DNA of 46,486 nucleotides from GCA-020344555 sp964548955 (GCA_964548955.1 CAZJTP010000008.1:1-46486), one strand, 5' to 3'. Shown: positions 37,726 through 46,370, counted from the stretch's first letter. A program made the numbers and translations. Notes: generated by a model from the sequence alone, not told the origin.

Positions 37726-38337
37726 GCGGCTCCTTATCGGCCGGTGCATGGTTATCGGCTCCAGCGAGGACCGTCTTGAGACGGCAGCCCTACGTATGAT
37801 CAGCGAGGAATCAGGAGAGCCTACGTGTGTTACGCACCGCCTTACGAAAAGGAAGTCAAAAGTTGAAACGAGGCGCGGGCGGAAACCATCCGCAGGTCTT
37901 AGGGCATTTTCGTCAGCACAACACTCGTGGAGTGGGCTAGTAGTTGTGGATCAGTACCGCGACAGTTATGGAGCGGTCCAGCACCTCGACGCGGCCGCTA
38001 CCCGTCATTGCTGCACCACCAGTTCTTGGACCGCTTGTTGACACTCGCGGTACTGATCGGGCGCTGGTCGATTTCTGTGCAGCGTCGCCTCTGGTGAGCG
38101 ACGACGATGTTCGTCACAGCGCCGCCCACACGGAACGGCGCAGGGTGCCAGGTCCAAAACAACGGCGTGGGTATGCTCATCCGAGGCGCGGTTGGGATGG
38201 GCCGCATGGCGTGGTCCACACAGCATACCCTACCTGCTTCGTCATGTGGCATGTTCCGGGTTGCAGGACGCGACGGCACCCGGTTGCTCCGCGCGAACTT
38301 GAAGTCCGTGGCTCGATACACAGAGTTGAAAAATAGA
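37726..38337. other. Long spacer containing a palindromic element
   Basis: No gene is supported. The 110-bp palindrome at 37949-38058 is the main feature. The 38059-38337 part has no start or motif that I recognise. Confidence 0.4.
37949..38058. mobile_element. 110-bp MITE-like palindrome
   Basis: GATCAGTACCGCGA (37949-37962) and TCGCGGTACTGATC (38045-38058) are perfect 14-bp inverses. AGCGGTCCA (37972-37980) and TGGACCGCT (38027-38035) are perfect 9-bp inverses. The two arms are joined by spacers of equal length (9 bases), which differ in sequence, with a 46-base centre. This pattern, two conserved blocks at a fixed distance in each end, suits transposase-recognised terminal repeats. Confidence 0.55.
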
Positions 38338-40362
38338 CTAACTTGGCTGAGGCAGCGCTCCGCCGCCCAGATCGGTCTGCGGTTCGGGGTCGATGGGGAC
38401 CGGACGTGCCATCCCGACGTCGGGCGCCGGATCGGCGCTGTCGAGTAGATCGGAGACACCGGAACGCTCGATCGATTCGCCGCGGATCAGCGCGTTGACC
38501 TCCTCGCCGCTGATGGTCTCGAGTCTGAGCAGGGCCTCGGCGATCGTTTCGATATTATCCCGGTTTGCCTCGATGGTTCGCCTGGCGTCGGCGTAGGCGT
38601 TGCCCAGGATTCGCTTGATCTCGGCGTCGATGGTCTCAGCCGTCTTGTCCGAGTAATCGCGGATGCCCAGTTCAAACATACCGCCTCTCGACTCGTCGTC
38701 GCCGTAATAGACGAAACCGGCCTTGTCCCCCATGCCCCACTCGCGGACCATGCGCCGGGCGATTTCGGTGGCTTGCCTGATATCCATCCCCGCTCCACTG
38801 CTGATCTCGTTGAAGAAGACCTCTTCGGCGATCCGCCCGCCGAACATCACCCGCATCGTCGCGAGCAGGTAGGCTTGCGTGTACACGATTCGATCGCGCT
38901 CCGGCAGGGAGAAGGTCGCCCCGCCGGCGGGTCCTCGTGGGATGATGCTCACCTTATGAAGCGGATCGGCATCCTTCTCAAGCGCTTGGATCAATGCGTG
39001 ACCGGCTTCATGGTATGCGGTGATCTTTCGGTCGCGCTCGTCGACGACGGCGCTTTTCTTCGCCCGGCCCCAGCGAACCTTGTCGCGTGCTTCCTCGAGG
39101 TCCTCCTGTTCGACGAATTCCTTGTTATGCATCGTCGCGATCAGGGCGGACTCATTGGCAATCGCGGCAAGCTCCGCGCCACTGAACATGGGTGTCCCCC
39201 GTGCGCAGCGGCGGATGTCCACGTTCGGACCGAGCTTGATCTTGCGCATGTGCACCTTCAGAATCTCATAGCGTCCCTGAAGGTCGGGCAGCGAGACGAA
39301 CACCTGACGATCGAATCGCCCCGGCCTGATCAACGCAGGGTCAAGCACGTCCCCTCGGTTCGTGGCCGCAATCACGATAACCTGGGAATTGGTGTCGAAA
39401 CCGTCCATCTCGACGAGGATGGCGTTGAGCGTCTGCTCACGTTCGTCGTGCCCGCCTCCGCCGAAGCTGGCCCCGCGCTTTCTCCCGACCGCGTCGATCT
39501 CGTCTAGGAAGATGATACAGGGTGAGTTTTCCTTCGCCTGCTTAAACAGATCACGGACGCGCGATGCACCGACGCCGACGAACATTTCGACGAAGTCTGA
39601 GCCGCTGATCGAGAAGAACGGCACATCCGCCTCACCGGCGATCGCCTTCGCGAGCAGTGTCTTGCCACACCCCGGTGTCCCCACCAAAAGAATACCGTGT
39701 GGGATTCGACCGCCGAGACGCTGGAACTTCTTCGGCGACTTGAGAAACTCGATGATCTCCGCGACTTCCTCCTTGGCCTCTTCGATACCTGCGACGTCGG
39801 CGAACGTAACGTCGGTGTGTTCTTTCGCGGTGACCTTGTGGCGGGATCGACCGAAGCTGCCGAGCATACCTCCCGGACCGCTCGCGTTGCGAATCTGGCG
39901 GAAGATGAAGAACCACACGATGGCAAAGATCAGGATGTACGGAAGCATGCTGAGAAGAATCAGGAGGAACTGGCTGGGCTTCTCAGCCTTAACATCGGCG
40001 TCCGGCAATCCTGTGACCAGACGCTGCACGAATTCGCCGTCGATGGCCTCGCGAGGAAAGATCACAGTGAACTGAAGCGGGGTATTGGGGTCCGCTTCCA
40101 CGGGCACCCTTTCCCCCTCGATCATACCATCCTCTTTAATGACCAGCGTTTTGATCTGCTTGTCTGCGACCAGAGTCTCGAACTCGCTGATCGAAAGCGT
40201 GGTGGAGGGCGCCAACTGGTTGCTCAACACCGACACCAACACCATCGCCAACCCAAGCAGAACGAGCCAACTGACGATGTTCCGAGACATCCTCACATTG
40301 GGCCCGCCCGGTTGCTTCGGGTCAGGAGACTTTTGAGGTGGTGAGCCGTTTTCGTCCGCCAT
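38338..40362 (-). CDS. ftsH: ATP-dependent zinc metalloprotease FtsH
   Basis: Membrane-anchored AAA+ protease that degrades membrane and regulatory proteins. The 674-residue protein has an N-terminal helix (about 28-48), a periplasmic domain, a second helix (about 133-155), Walker A 'GTPGCGKT' (228-235; the usual form is GPPGTGKT), Walker B 'IIFLDEIDAVG', the pore-loop 'FVEMFVGVGAS', the SRH 'NRGDVLDPALIRPGRFDRQV' and the zinc motif 'HEAGH' (451-455). A Pro-rich tail ends 'PEPQTDLGGG'. The ATG at 40360-40362 is the family start. The lptE-like gene lies 67 bp upstream on the same strand, so co-transcription is likely. Confidence 0.95.
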   Translation of the reverse strand: MADENGSPPQKSPDPKQPGGPNVRMSRNIVSWLVLLGLAMVLVSVLSNQLAPSTTLSISEFETLVADKQIKTLVIKEDGMIEGERVPVEADPNTPLQFTVIFPREAIDGEFVQRLVTGLPDADVKAEKPSQFLLILLSMLPYILIFAIVWFFIFRQIRNASGPGGMLGSFGRSRHKVTAKEHTDVTFADVAGIEEAKEEVAEIIEFLKSPKKFQRLGGRIPHGILLVGTPGCGKTLLAKAIAGEADVPFFSISGSDFVEMFVGVGASRVRDLFKQAKENSPCIIFLDEIDAVGRKRGASFGGGGHDEREQTLNAILVEMDGFDTNSQVIVIAATNRGDVLDPALIRPGRFDRQVFVSLPDLQGRYEILKVHMRKIKLGPNVDIRRCARGTPMFSGAELAAIANESALIATMHNKEFVEQEDLEEARDKVRWGRAKKSAVVDERDRKITAYHEAGHALIQALEKDADPLHKVSIIPRGPAGGATFSLPERDRIVYTQAYLLATMRVMFGGRIAEEVFFNEISSGAGMDIRQATEIARRMVREWGMGDKAGFVYYGDDESRGGMFELGIRDYSDKTAETIDAEIKRILGNAYADARRTIEANRDNIETIAEALLRLETISGEEVNALIRGESIERSGVSDLLDSADPAPDVGMARPVPIDPEPQTDLGGGALPQPS

Positions 40363-40429
40363 GGGACGAACTCCAATTCCAGTGGGACTTTCCCAAAGGC
40401 AAGCCCGCTACCCGATAATGATAGCGGGG

Positions 40430-40936
40430 TTACCAGGTTGTTTCCATCGCCTCGACGATCTGCTCAGCCAAGCCGTCCATCGCGCGCGCCATACCCTGCG
40501 TGAAGGTCTCGCCGACTGGTGGGATGTAACTGGTCTGATAGACGAAACGAGGCCTCTCCACGAGGATCTCCCCGGTACACATGTCTTGCAGGCGAAAGCG
40601 GACGGCTACGGTCGATCCGATCTCGCGCGGCTGGTCCAGGTCGAAATCGTCGCCGAACGTGCGGTTCTCGACGGTCAGAATCTCACCCGTCAGAAGCGCG
40701 TCGGCCGTTTGCCGAGGCGCGATCCGATAGGGCGTGTCCATCTCGATCCGCTTAACGATCGCTTCGGTCAGACGAAACTCCAACTCGCGTCGAAACTCCT
40801 TCGACTGGAGCATTTCCACGTGCACCGTTTGAATATCGGTCCGAAACGGGCGGTCCGTGGTATAGCCGCATCCCACTGTGCCGATAAGCGACAGCGCTGC
40901 AAGCGGCGTTAGCCGGAAAGGCAGCTTCGGCTTCAT
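40430..40936 (-). CDS. lptE: LptE-like outer membrane assembly lipoprotein
   Basis: A 168-residue lipoprotein. The signal sequence ends in 'SLIGTVGCGY', with the acylated Cys23. The mature part matches LptE ('LQSKEFRRELEFRLTEAIVKRIE', 'DALLTGEILTVENRTF', 'VAVRFRLQDMCTGEIL'), the partner of LptD in lipopolysaccharide insertion at the outer membrane. The ATG overlaps the stop of the preceding bamD-like gene by four bases (ATGA, 40933-40936), so translation is coupled. LPS-type outer membrane transport would fit a Gram-negative planctomycete. Confidence 0.75.
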   Translation of the reverse strand: MKPKLPFRLTPLAALSLIGTVGCGYTTDRPFRTDIQTVHVEMLQSKEFRRELEFRLTEAIVKRIEMDTPYRIAPRQTADALLTGEILTVENRTFGDDFDLDQPREIGSTVAVRFRLQDMCTGEILVERPRFVYQTSYIPPVGETFTQGMARAMDGLAEQIVEAMETTW

Positions 40937-41946
40937 TTGTCCGACACCTCGTTCGTGTTTATTGGCTCCGACGCACCCAGAAGTTCCAGTCGCGCGGCGG
41001 CCTTTGTTGCACCGATCGTGTCGAGCCAGTCCTCGCAGACCAACCGATAGTAGAAGATCGCCGAACTTAGATGATCGGTCCGCTCGTAGTACGCCCCCAC
41101 GGCGAAGTCCTTTTCGGCGCGCATCTCGCGGATGCTGTCGAGTATATTCCCGACGCCCTCGCGATCCGCCTGGTGCGTGTATCGAAGGCGATACTCGCGG
41201 TAGCGCTCCGCCGCCTCGATGATCGCCGCCTCGTCGTAGTCAACGCCGGCGAAGCTCGTCAGCGCCGCCTCGGCCGAACGGCGCAGCGCGAACGGATAGT
41301 ACCGACTCTGCGGATACTCGCGCAGCAGACGAGCGTACTCCAACTCCGCCAGTGTGTGTTCACCGTTGTCGAACAGATGATCCGCCTTGGTCTTGGTCGC
41401 GAGTTCCGCCAGCCGGCTGTCGGGATAGTCGGCGGCGATCTCATCGAGAATCTGAAACGCGATGTCCTCGCCGGAGAGCACCCGAAGCCCCAGTATCTTA
41501 CGCTTCGCACCTCTCAGATACGCCTCAGCGATCGTGAACTCCAACCGGAGCGCCTCGGACGTCGGAGCCATGCCACCGAACTCGCTCAAGAACTCCTGAA
41601 GTGTCTCATGCGCCTTGTAATACTCACATTGCCCGACCAGCGCCTCGGCCTTGGCAATCTTAACCTGTGGGTAGAGCGGATCGGACTCGCCGTATCGCTC
41701 GACGAACTCCTTGATCGCCGATAGGGCGGGTCGGTACTTCCCCTCCTCAATCTGCGCCCGGACTGCGTGCAGGTCACCCTCGGCCGTTCCGGGCGGTGGT
41801 GGTGGAGCCTCGGCCCACGTCTTGCGATCGGGATCGTACGTCAGTGTTCGCGTGCGGGACTGCTGCGCATTGGCTGTGTCCGGCGTCGCTATCAGCAACA
41901 TGCTCAGCAAAACAAACCCTATGGGATAACTGCGACACTTCAACAC
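40933..41946 (-). CDS. BamD-like tetratricopeptide outer membrane assembly protein
   Basis: A 337-residue exported protein with a signal peptide ending 'TPDTANA'; no lipobox Cys is visible, unlike E. coli BamD. Residues 55-330 form a TPR array: 'IEEGKYRPALSAIKEFVERY', 'QCEYYKAHETLQEFLSEFG', 'EDIAFQILDEIAADYPDSRL', 'NGEHTLAELEYARLLREYP', 'LSSAIFYYRLVCEDW'. BamD scaffolds the beta-barrel assembly machine, so this protein may help the insertion of outer membrane proteins. The four-base overlap with the lptE-like gene supports a shared envelope biogenesis role. A YbgF/CpoB-like TPR protein is an alternative. Confidence 0.75.
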   Translation of the reverse strand: MLKCRSYPIGFVLLSMLLIATPDTANAQQSRTRTLTYDPDRKTWAEAPPPPPGTAEGDLHAVRAQIEEGKYRPALSAIKEFVERYGESDPLYPQVKIAKAEALVGQCEYYKAHETLQEFLSEFGGMAPTSEALRLEFTIAEAYLRGAKRKILGLRVLSGEDIAFQILDEIAADYPDSRLAELATKTKADHLFDNGEHTLAELEYARLLREYPQSRYYPFALRRSAEAALTSFAGVDYDEAAIIEAAERYREYRLRYTHQADREGVGNILDSIREMRAEKDFAVGAYYERTDHLSSAIFYYRLVCEDWLDTIGATKAAARLELLGASEPINTNEVSDK

Positions 41947-42104
41947 GATACCTTGCTCCTACATCCGCGCCACGAAGGAATCGAGGCACAAGACCAGCCA
42001 ACGTCAGCAGCGTCGCTCATTGTACTGACAATCGACGGAGTAACGCAAATCCGCCTTAACGGTTGGGCATCGCACCTGCTGAGTCGCGGCCGTATGCCTC
42101 CTGC

Positions 42105-42170
42105 GGGGTGAACGCCAACTTAAGGGGTAAACGCGGATTCGGCAGGATTTCACGGTGCAAGGGGTAAACG
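42105..42170 (+). repeat. Three direct GGGGTRAACG repeats
   Basis: GGGGTGAACG (42105-42114), GGGGTAAACG (42124-42133) and GGGGTAAACG (42161-42170) occur within 66 bp. They may be a cluster of binding sites for a regulator of one of the divergent genes, or chance. Confidence 0.35.
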
Positions 42171-42293
42171 GTGCTCGGATCGTTGATCCGAGCCCTCCAT
42201 TACATTTCGCGCGGGTGGTCGCCCGGATGGACTCGCTCCGCGAGTGGTGAAATGTCAAGGACCAACGCGGGATATGGCTGGTCACTCGCTCAC

Positions 42294-42318
42294 GACCCGT
42301 CGCTCGCGCTCCGGGCTC
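42294..42318. repeat. GAGCCCGGAGCGC dispersed repeat, copy 2
   Basis: The plus strand reads GACCCGTCGCTCGCG, then CTCCGGGCTC, the near-exact inverse of copy 1 at 12863-12887 (differences only in the centre). It lies 127 bp before the gamma-carbonic-anhydrase-like gene. Confidence 0.55.
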
Positions 42319-42444
42319 GGTTCAAGAATCCACCCACAACTGTGGCTTTTACCCCCGGTCGCACTCGGGATGTGTGCTCGGTTGTCAATGCCCAGTGCGC
42401 GGTGTACAGTCACGAACGGTTCGCGGATCGCATCAGGAGTGTGC

Positions 42445-42963
42445 ATGATGATCAACACGTTTGAAGGCAAGACGCCGGTTATCAAGGATGACACATACGT
42501 CCATCCCAGCGCGGACGTGTTCGGCGACGTTGACATTGGTTCAGGCTGTTGGATCGGCCCCGGGGCGCGCATCCGCGGCGATTACGGGAGAATCGTGATC
42601 GGTGACTATACAAGCATCGAGGACAACTGCGTGATCCACGCACGACCGGATGAGCAGACGACCATCGGGAACTGGGTCACCGTCGGTCACGGCGCCATCG
42701 TTCACAACGCCACGATCAGAGACTGGGTCGTGCTCGGCATGGGAAGCATCGTATCCGATTGGGCCGTCATCGGCGAGTGGGCCGTCATCGCGGAGGGCGC
42801 CGTAGTTACGCAGCGGCAGGAGATTCCGGGCAGTGCCATCGCTGTGTCGGTCCCGGCCAGGGTGCTCGACAAGCGGGTGGAAGACGCCTTCAAGAAAGAG
42901 TGGGCACAGTTCAAGAAGGTGTATGTTGACCTGGCCCGGCGATACCCTACGGGGTTGACGTAA
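42445..42963 (+). CDS. Gamma-carbonic-anhydrase-like hexapeptide protein
   Basis: A 172-residue left-handed beta-helix protein (hexapeptide repeats such as 'VFGDVDIGSGCWIGPGARIR'). The three zinc-binding histidines of the gamma-CA/PaaY/YrdA family are all present: His65 in 'CVIHARPDE', His82 in 'TVGHGAIVH' and His87. It may bind metal as a trimer and catalyse CO2 hydration or act as a thioesterase. The ATG at 42445 has AGGAG five bases upstream. A second in-frame ATG follows at once. No carbon-fixation neighbours are present, so the physiological role is open. Confidence 0.85.
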   Translation: MMINTFEGKTPVIKDDTYVHPSADVFGDVDIGSGCWIGPGARIRGDYGRIVIGDYTSIEDNCVIHARPDEQTTIGNWVTVGHGAIVHNATIRDWVVLGMGSIVSDWAVIGEWAVIAEGAVVTQRQEIPGSAIAVSVPARVLDKRVEDAFKKEWAQFKKVYVDLARRYPTGLT

Positions 42964-43034
42964 TACCATGTCTCACAACAATCGGTCGTGTGCCATGGTC
43001 AAGCACATCGCGGCCATGTTGATCACGCCAACGC

Positions 43035-43060
43035 TCGTGCGAGAATCATTTCTCGCACGA
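43035..43060. repeat. GTGCGAGAA hairpin repeat, copy 3
   Basis: TCGTGCGAGAA (43035-43045) and TTCTCGCACGA (43050-43060) are perfect 11-bp arms around TCAT. Similarity to copy 2 (inverted orientation) continues for about 35 bases (CGGGCCTAGACGGGATTCTC versus TGGGTCGAGAGAGGATTCTC). Confidence 0.8.
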
Positions 43061-43316
43061 ACGGGCCTAGACGGGATTCTCGGTCCAGCGCAGCCCGTGC
43101 CTTCGGCTAGGGCATGGCACCATGGGCAAGATCAAATCCCGCGCTCGCCTTCGGTGAGTCCGCGCGGGGTTCAGGCCCACGGCCCGGGTAGGGATTATCG
43201 TCGCGCCATTCGTGCATCACAGTACTACCCACCCGCAGGTGTGGTGCTTGCCGGGCATACCCCGGCATCCCCCGGTCGGGCTCCCACTAATCCAGGCAGC
43301 TATTGCAGACTTGGGG

Positions 43317-43345
43317 ATGACACCAGGAGGTTTATCTGTTAGAAT
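43317..43345 (+). promoter_or_regulatory. Sigma-70 promoter for the FecR-domain gene
   Basis: ATGACA (43317-43322) and TAGAAT (43340-43345) are separated by 17 bases; each matches the consensus at five of six positions. The predicted leader is about 45 bases before the ATG at 43398. Confidence 0.5.
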
Positions 43346-43397
43346 GCGCCATGGGGTATTTGTCAGGACCGTGTCGTATGACCAATGGGGGTGTTCG

Positions 43398-44510
43398 ATG
43401 AACAACATGAAACACACGGGGGGGCACTGCTGTCGCCACGGCGGAATTTGGATCGCGATCAGCGTCGCACTGGCCATTTGCATCACGTCGCTCGCTGAGG
43501 CGCAGGAACCGCGAGACACCGGCGGCAAGACGGTGGCCCGCGCGGAACAAGGGCAACCGGCCAAGCCGGCCGCGAAGCCTGCCACGGCAAAGGATACCAC
43601 GAAGCAGGCGGCGGAACCGTTCATCGAGGCGCTTACCGCTATTGTGATCGAGGTAAACGGCAAGGTCGAATGGGCGAGAGCCGGAGTCTCACCGCTGGCC
43701 TCGCGCGGTTGGACGCCCATCAAGTGGAAGGACCGGTTGGAGCCGGGCACGCAAATCCGCACCGGACTGCGATCCTATGCTCACCTGCAATTCGGCAATA
43801 CCACGGTCGTGGCCGTCAGAAGCGCCACGCACGCGAGCATCGATCAACTGTATCGCAGTGCGACCACGGAGCACGTCCGGATCGGCCTGGGATACGGCAC
43901 GGTCCGCGGCGGGTCGGTCGAGGGGAAGATACGAAGCGACGTGGTGATTGATTCAACCGTTGCCACGCTCGCCAAACGCGGTACCGAAGGCTGGGAGATG
44001 CACGTCGAGCCGATGACCGGGCGGTTCAAAATATCCCTGGCCCAGTACGGCCTGGTTGAGGCGATTCGGAAACTCCGCAGTGCCAAACGCGAGTCACGGA
44101 CGGTCAGGCCGGGCGAGTACGTTACGGACGCCAACATCGCCAACATGTGGATCAAGCAGGACATCTTCGACCGGAATGTGAAGTTCTACCAGGCCGACGC
44201 CGTCACGGTCGCCGATGCGGACTTCACAACCGAGCACACGCGGGGCTACGGGGTGCTCGCACCGGGAGGTGGATCAACGCTGGTAGATGCGTCCGGGCGG
44301 GTCAGCTCGGACTTCGTGCTGGAACAGATCGCGGAGAGTTACCCGGACGGCACGCTTCCGCCAACCACGTTGATCACGCCGATGCAGCCGGTTGCTCGAC
44401 CCGAGGGCCACTTCGGCACGGGGCAGACGTTTCGGGTCCTGCTCCCGGAGGCCACCCGGCAGAAGATTGTTCACGGAGCGGGTGTGCCTAAACTGCGACG
44501 ACACCGGTGA
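43398..44510 (+). CDS. Exported FecR-domain protein
   Basis: A 370-residue exported protein: signal peptide 'WIAISVALAICITSLAEA', then a Lys/Ala-rich linker. The FecR-like domain at about residues 85-165 has 'VEVNGKVEWARAG'-type and 'LEPGTQIRTGLRSYAHLQFG' segments, with 'VVAVRSATHASIDQL'. FecR domains in secreted proteins usually bind or sense a partner. The C-terminal half ('RAPGGGSTLVDASGRV' region, 'PVARPEGHFGTGQTF') is not recognised. A well-formed promoter lies at 43317-43345. The ATG at 43398 has a G-rich stretch upstream, and the signal peptide starts at once. Confidence 0.8.
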   Translation: MNNMKHTGGHCCRHGGIWIAISVALAICITSLAEAQEPRDTGGKTVARAEQGQPAKPAAKPATAKDTTKQAAEPFIEALTAIVIEVNGKVEWARAGVSPLASRGWTPIKWKDRLEPGTQIRTGLRSYAHLQFGNTTVVAVRSATHASIDQLYRSATTEHVRIGLGYGTVRGGSVEGKIRSDVVIDSTVATLAKRGTEGWEMHVEPMTGRFKISLAQYGLVEAIRKLRSAKRESRTVRPGEYVTDANIANMWIKQDIFDRNVKFYQADAVTVADADFTTEHTRGYGVLAPGGGSTLVDASGRVSSDFVLEQIAESYPDGTLPPTTLITPMQPVARPEGHFGTGQTFRVLLPEATRQKIVHGAGVPKLRRHR

Positions 44511-44519
44511 TAACACCGG
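44504..44519. terminator. Hairpin at the end of the FecR-domain gene
   Basis: CCGGTG (44504-44509) and CACCGG (44514-44519) flank ATAA and overlap the stop codon. It is not followed by a T-tract nearby, so termination is uncertain. Confidence 0.3.
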
Positions 44520-44758
44520 CCCGGTACATCTGCGGGTTTTCTAAACCGAGTGTGCAGCCCGGACTCATCCCCGGATCGGATCGAACCGGCTGGTCGGCAG
44601 GGATAAACGAGCGTTGGAACACGGTTCGACTCATCCGGGCACACAAACTCAGCGCATCAAGGTGGCCGTTTCCGGTCGCCTATTCAAGAATAAAGCGAAC
44701 CGGGCGGCGAATACCTTACGGATTCTTCAGTACCAAGCACTCGGAGTGAGGCTTTGCC

Positions 44759-45271
44759 ATGATCCACGTGACCATATTCGGCAGCCACGAAGGCCAACTC
44801 CAAACCGAGAAACGGTTTTATCTGACGTTGTTCGGCGCCTGTGAGTTGAAACGGCCGACCGTTGCCCGTCTGTTGCTGGAGCAACGGCAGGTACCCGGTA
44901 ACCCCCGCACGGACCGCAAGCCGTTCTTTCTGACCCTCTTCGGTGCTGCCGGCTTCAAAGCGCCCACGCTGGCGGAAGAGTTCATCGACCTTCGCGAAAT
45001 GATCAGCAACGGATTACTCCCCCGGGAGGATTGGGGCCGGTGCCTGGCGGAGCTCGGGCAGACCGAAGGGGCCGTCGCGTCGCTCACCATGTTTGGCGGC
45101 TTCGACGAGTGGGACCTGCCCAGCGAGGACGAGGAAATCGACAGCCTCGCCGTCCAGCGCCATCTCGGCAATATCCCCGAAAACGCGGGCCAGGTTCTCC
45201 AATATGGCATCGGGCAACGCGGCGGGGAGCGAACCGCCACGGTGCGACGGGCCATCCTGGCGATTGCCTGA
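44759..45271 (+). CDS. Hypothetical protein with repeated LFG motifs
   Basis: A 170-residue cytosolic protein without signal peptide. Four beta-strand/turn motifs recur: 'VTIFGS' (4-9), 'LTLFGACELKRPTVA' (22-36), 'LTLFGAAGFKAPTLA' (58-72) and 'LTMFGGFDEW' (107-116). The middle two are clearly duplicated ('FxLTLFGAxxxKxPT'). This is reminiscent of the beta-helical 'vFGg' strands of LiaF-like or polymerising proteins, but I do not recognise a family. The ATG at 44759 has GAGTGAGG upstream. It stands between the FecR-domain gene and a tandem repeat tract. Confidence 0.65.
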   Translation: MIHVTIFGSHEGQLQTEKRFYLTLFGACELKRPTVARLLLEQRQVPGNPRTDRKPFFLTLFGAAGFKAPTLAEEFIDLREMISNGLLPREDWGRCLAELGQTEGAVASLTMFGGFDEWDLPSEDEEIDSLAVQRHLGNIPENAGQVLQYGIGQRGGERTATVRRAILAIA

Positions 45272-45345
45272 GCAACCCGCACCAACTTGCACACCGGTAT
45301 TTGGACCGTGGATCGGATGCCCAGACGCGACGGGAGCGCCCTTGG

Positions 45346-45400
45346 TGAAGGATGAAGGATGAAGGATGAAGGATGAAGGATGAAGGATGAAGGATGAAGG
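45346..45400 (+). repeat. Heptanucleotide tandem repeat (TGAAGGA)7.9
   Basis: Seven full copies and six bases of an eighth copy of TGAAGGA occur without interruption. It lies in the 318-bp non-coding spacer after the LFG-motif gene. The count may vary by slippage. No gene is seen in the spacer, which also holds the promoter at 45485-45513. Confidence 0.9.
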
Positions 45401-45484
45401 GCGGGATTGAGGGACCAAGGCTGGACGGTCCGATCCCCGATCCGCATTGATGATCCATAATCCGCAATCACCGCGAAGGCAGGC

Positions 45485-45513
45485 TGGTCAGGACGATCAG
45501 TCTGTGGGATAAT
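45485..45513 (+). promoter_or_regulatory. Candidate promoter for the exported protein gene
   Basis: TGGTCA (45485-45490) and GATAAT (45508-45513) are separated by 17 bases, matching the consensus at four and five positions. The leader would be about 70 bases before the ATG at 45590. Confidence 0.45.
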
Positions 45514-45589
45514 ACACACGAGTTTTCAAAGGACCGTAGACTGTCGCCTCCCACAGTTGGTGGTGTGTTCACCTATAGGAGAAGCTCCC

Positions 45590-46177
45590 ATGCGTTTTGG
45601 TCGGACTCACTGGCTCATTCTTGTCGGTTTGGTCTGCTTCGGGCCGTCCGTCTCATCCGGTTTTGCACAGACGAGACCCTGGGACGTTTTTCAAGACGAC
45701 GTATCGGACTCGATCTGCGATGTCGTGAATGCAGCCAATGCGGAGTTGGTGGTCCTGTATGACACAGGGCAACTCGTGATCGTTACAGGGGCGGATGTGA
45801 TCCTGCAGGACAGCCTGGTTGATTTGAATGGGGATGTTTTCTTCGAGGATGAGTACGCCGGTTCGATAGGCTTTGCCGAGGACGGGGACGGCTTTCGGAC
45901 GGTCTGGTGGATGACGCTCACGGGGCACGTCGTTAGCATCGACGGTTTCACCGGCGCTCCGACGGAATCCGACCGGTTTCCGAGCGAGTTCTTCAACGTC
46001 CCATGCGATGCATGCGACTTCTGGGACGACCTGACGGTCTGCCCGGTACCGGACAATGTGGACGACACGGTGCCGCCGATCACGATCAACCTTTGCGGAA
46101 TGAACACACCGCTCAGTATGGCCTTGACCCTGGCGGGCCTGGGATTCATGAGCCTAATGCGCCACCGCCCGGTGTAG
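45590..46177 (+). CDS. Exported protein with PEP-CTERM-like C-terminal tail
   Basis: A 195-residue exported protein; ATG 45590 with AGGAG nine bases upstream, signal peptide 'ILVGLVCFGPSVSSGFAQ'. The mature part is acidic and beta-rich ('AELVVLYDTGQLVIVTGADV', 'FRTVWWMTLTGHVVSIDGF'). It has a short C-terminal end: 'LCGMNTPLSMALTLAG', 'LGFMSL', then the basic 'MRHRPV'. A conserved-looking short motif, a hydrophobic helix and a basic end is the plan of PEP-CTERM-like sorting signals, but the exact motif differs, so this is an inference. No family was recognised for the main domain. Confidence 0.65.
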   Translation: MRFGRTHWLILVGLVCFGPSVSSGFAQTRPWDVFQDDVSDSICDVVNAANAELVVLYDTGQLVIVTGADVILQDSLVDLNGDVFFEDEYAGSIGFAEDGDGFRTVWWMTLTGHVVSIDGFTGAPTESDRFPSEFFNVPCDACDFWDDLTVCPVPDNVDDTVPPITINLCGMNTPLSMALTLAGLGFMSLMRHRPV

Positions 46178-46370
46178 ACTCGTGTCAGACTATGGGCGGG
46201 GCTGGGTAACAGGGCATGGATGCCGACCAGCGATCAACTGGCCGACGAAACGCCGTGCCTCGCGAAGCGCGGGCGGCGTATTCAGGATTAGACTCCGGGC
46301 GAAGGCCACGCTGTAGCAGGAGAAGGTGCGTCCGGGACGCGCCCTACGCGGCGCAGAGGATTGCCACGCG

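Larger units (their letters stand above)
41947..42444. other. Divergent intergenic region with short repeats
   Basis: No gene is supported in this 498-bp spacer. It holds three near-identical GGGGTRAACG decamers (42105-42114, 42124-42133, 42161-42170), a stem ACTCGC/GCGAGT (about 42230-42245), and copy 2 of the GAGCCCGGAGCGC repeat (42294-42318). Confidence 0.5.
42964..43397. other. Spacer with repeat elements
   Basis: This 434-bp spacer between two plus-strand genes holds copy 3 of the GTGCGAGAA hairpin (43035-43060), a second palindromic segment from about 43159, and the candidate FecR-gene promoter (43317-43345). No gene is supported. Confidence 0.5.

Noticed and set aside
37998..38459. 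A 153-codon minus-strand frame in the spacer before ftsH.
   Set aside because: It overlaps the ftsH 3' end and the palindromic element, and has no recognisable motif.
38773..39507. A 244-codon open frame antisense to ftsH.
   Set aside because: It shows no recognisable motif and ftsH is unambiguous.
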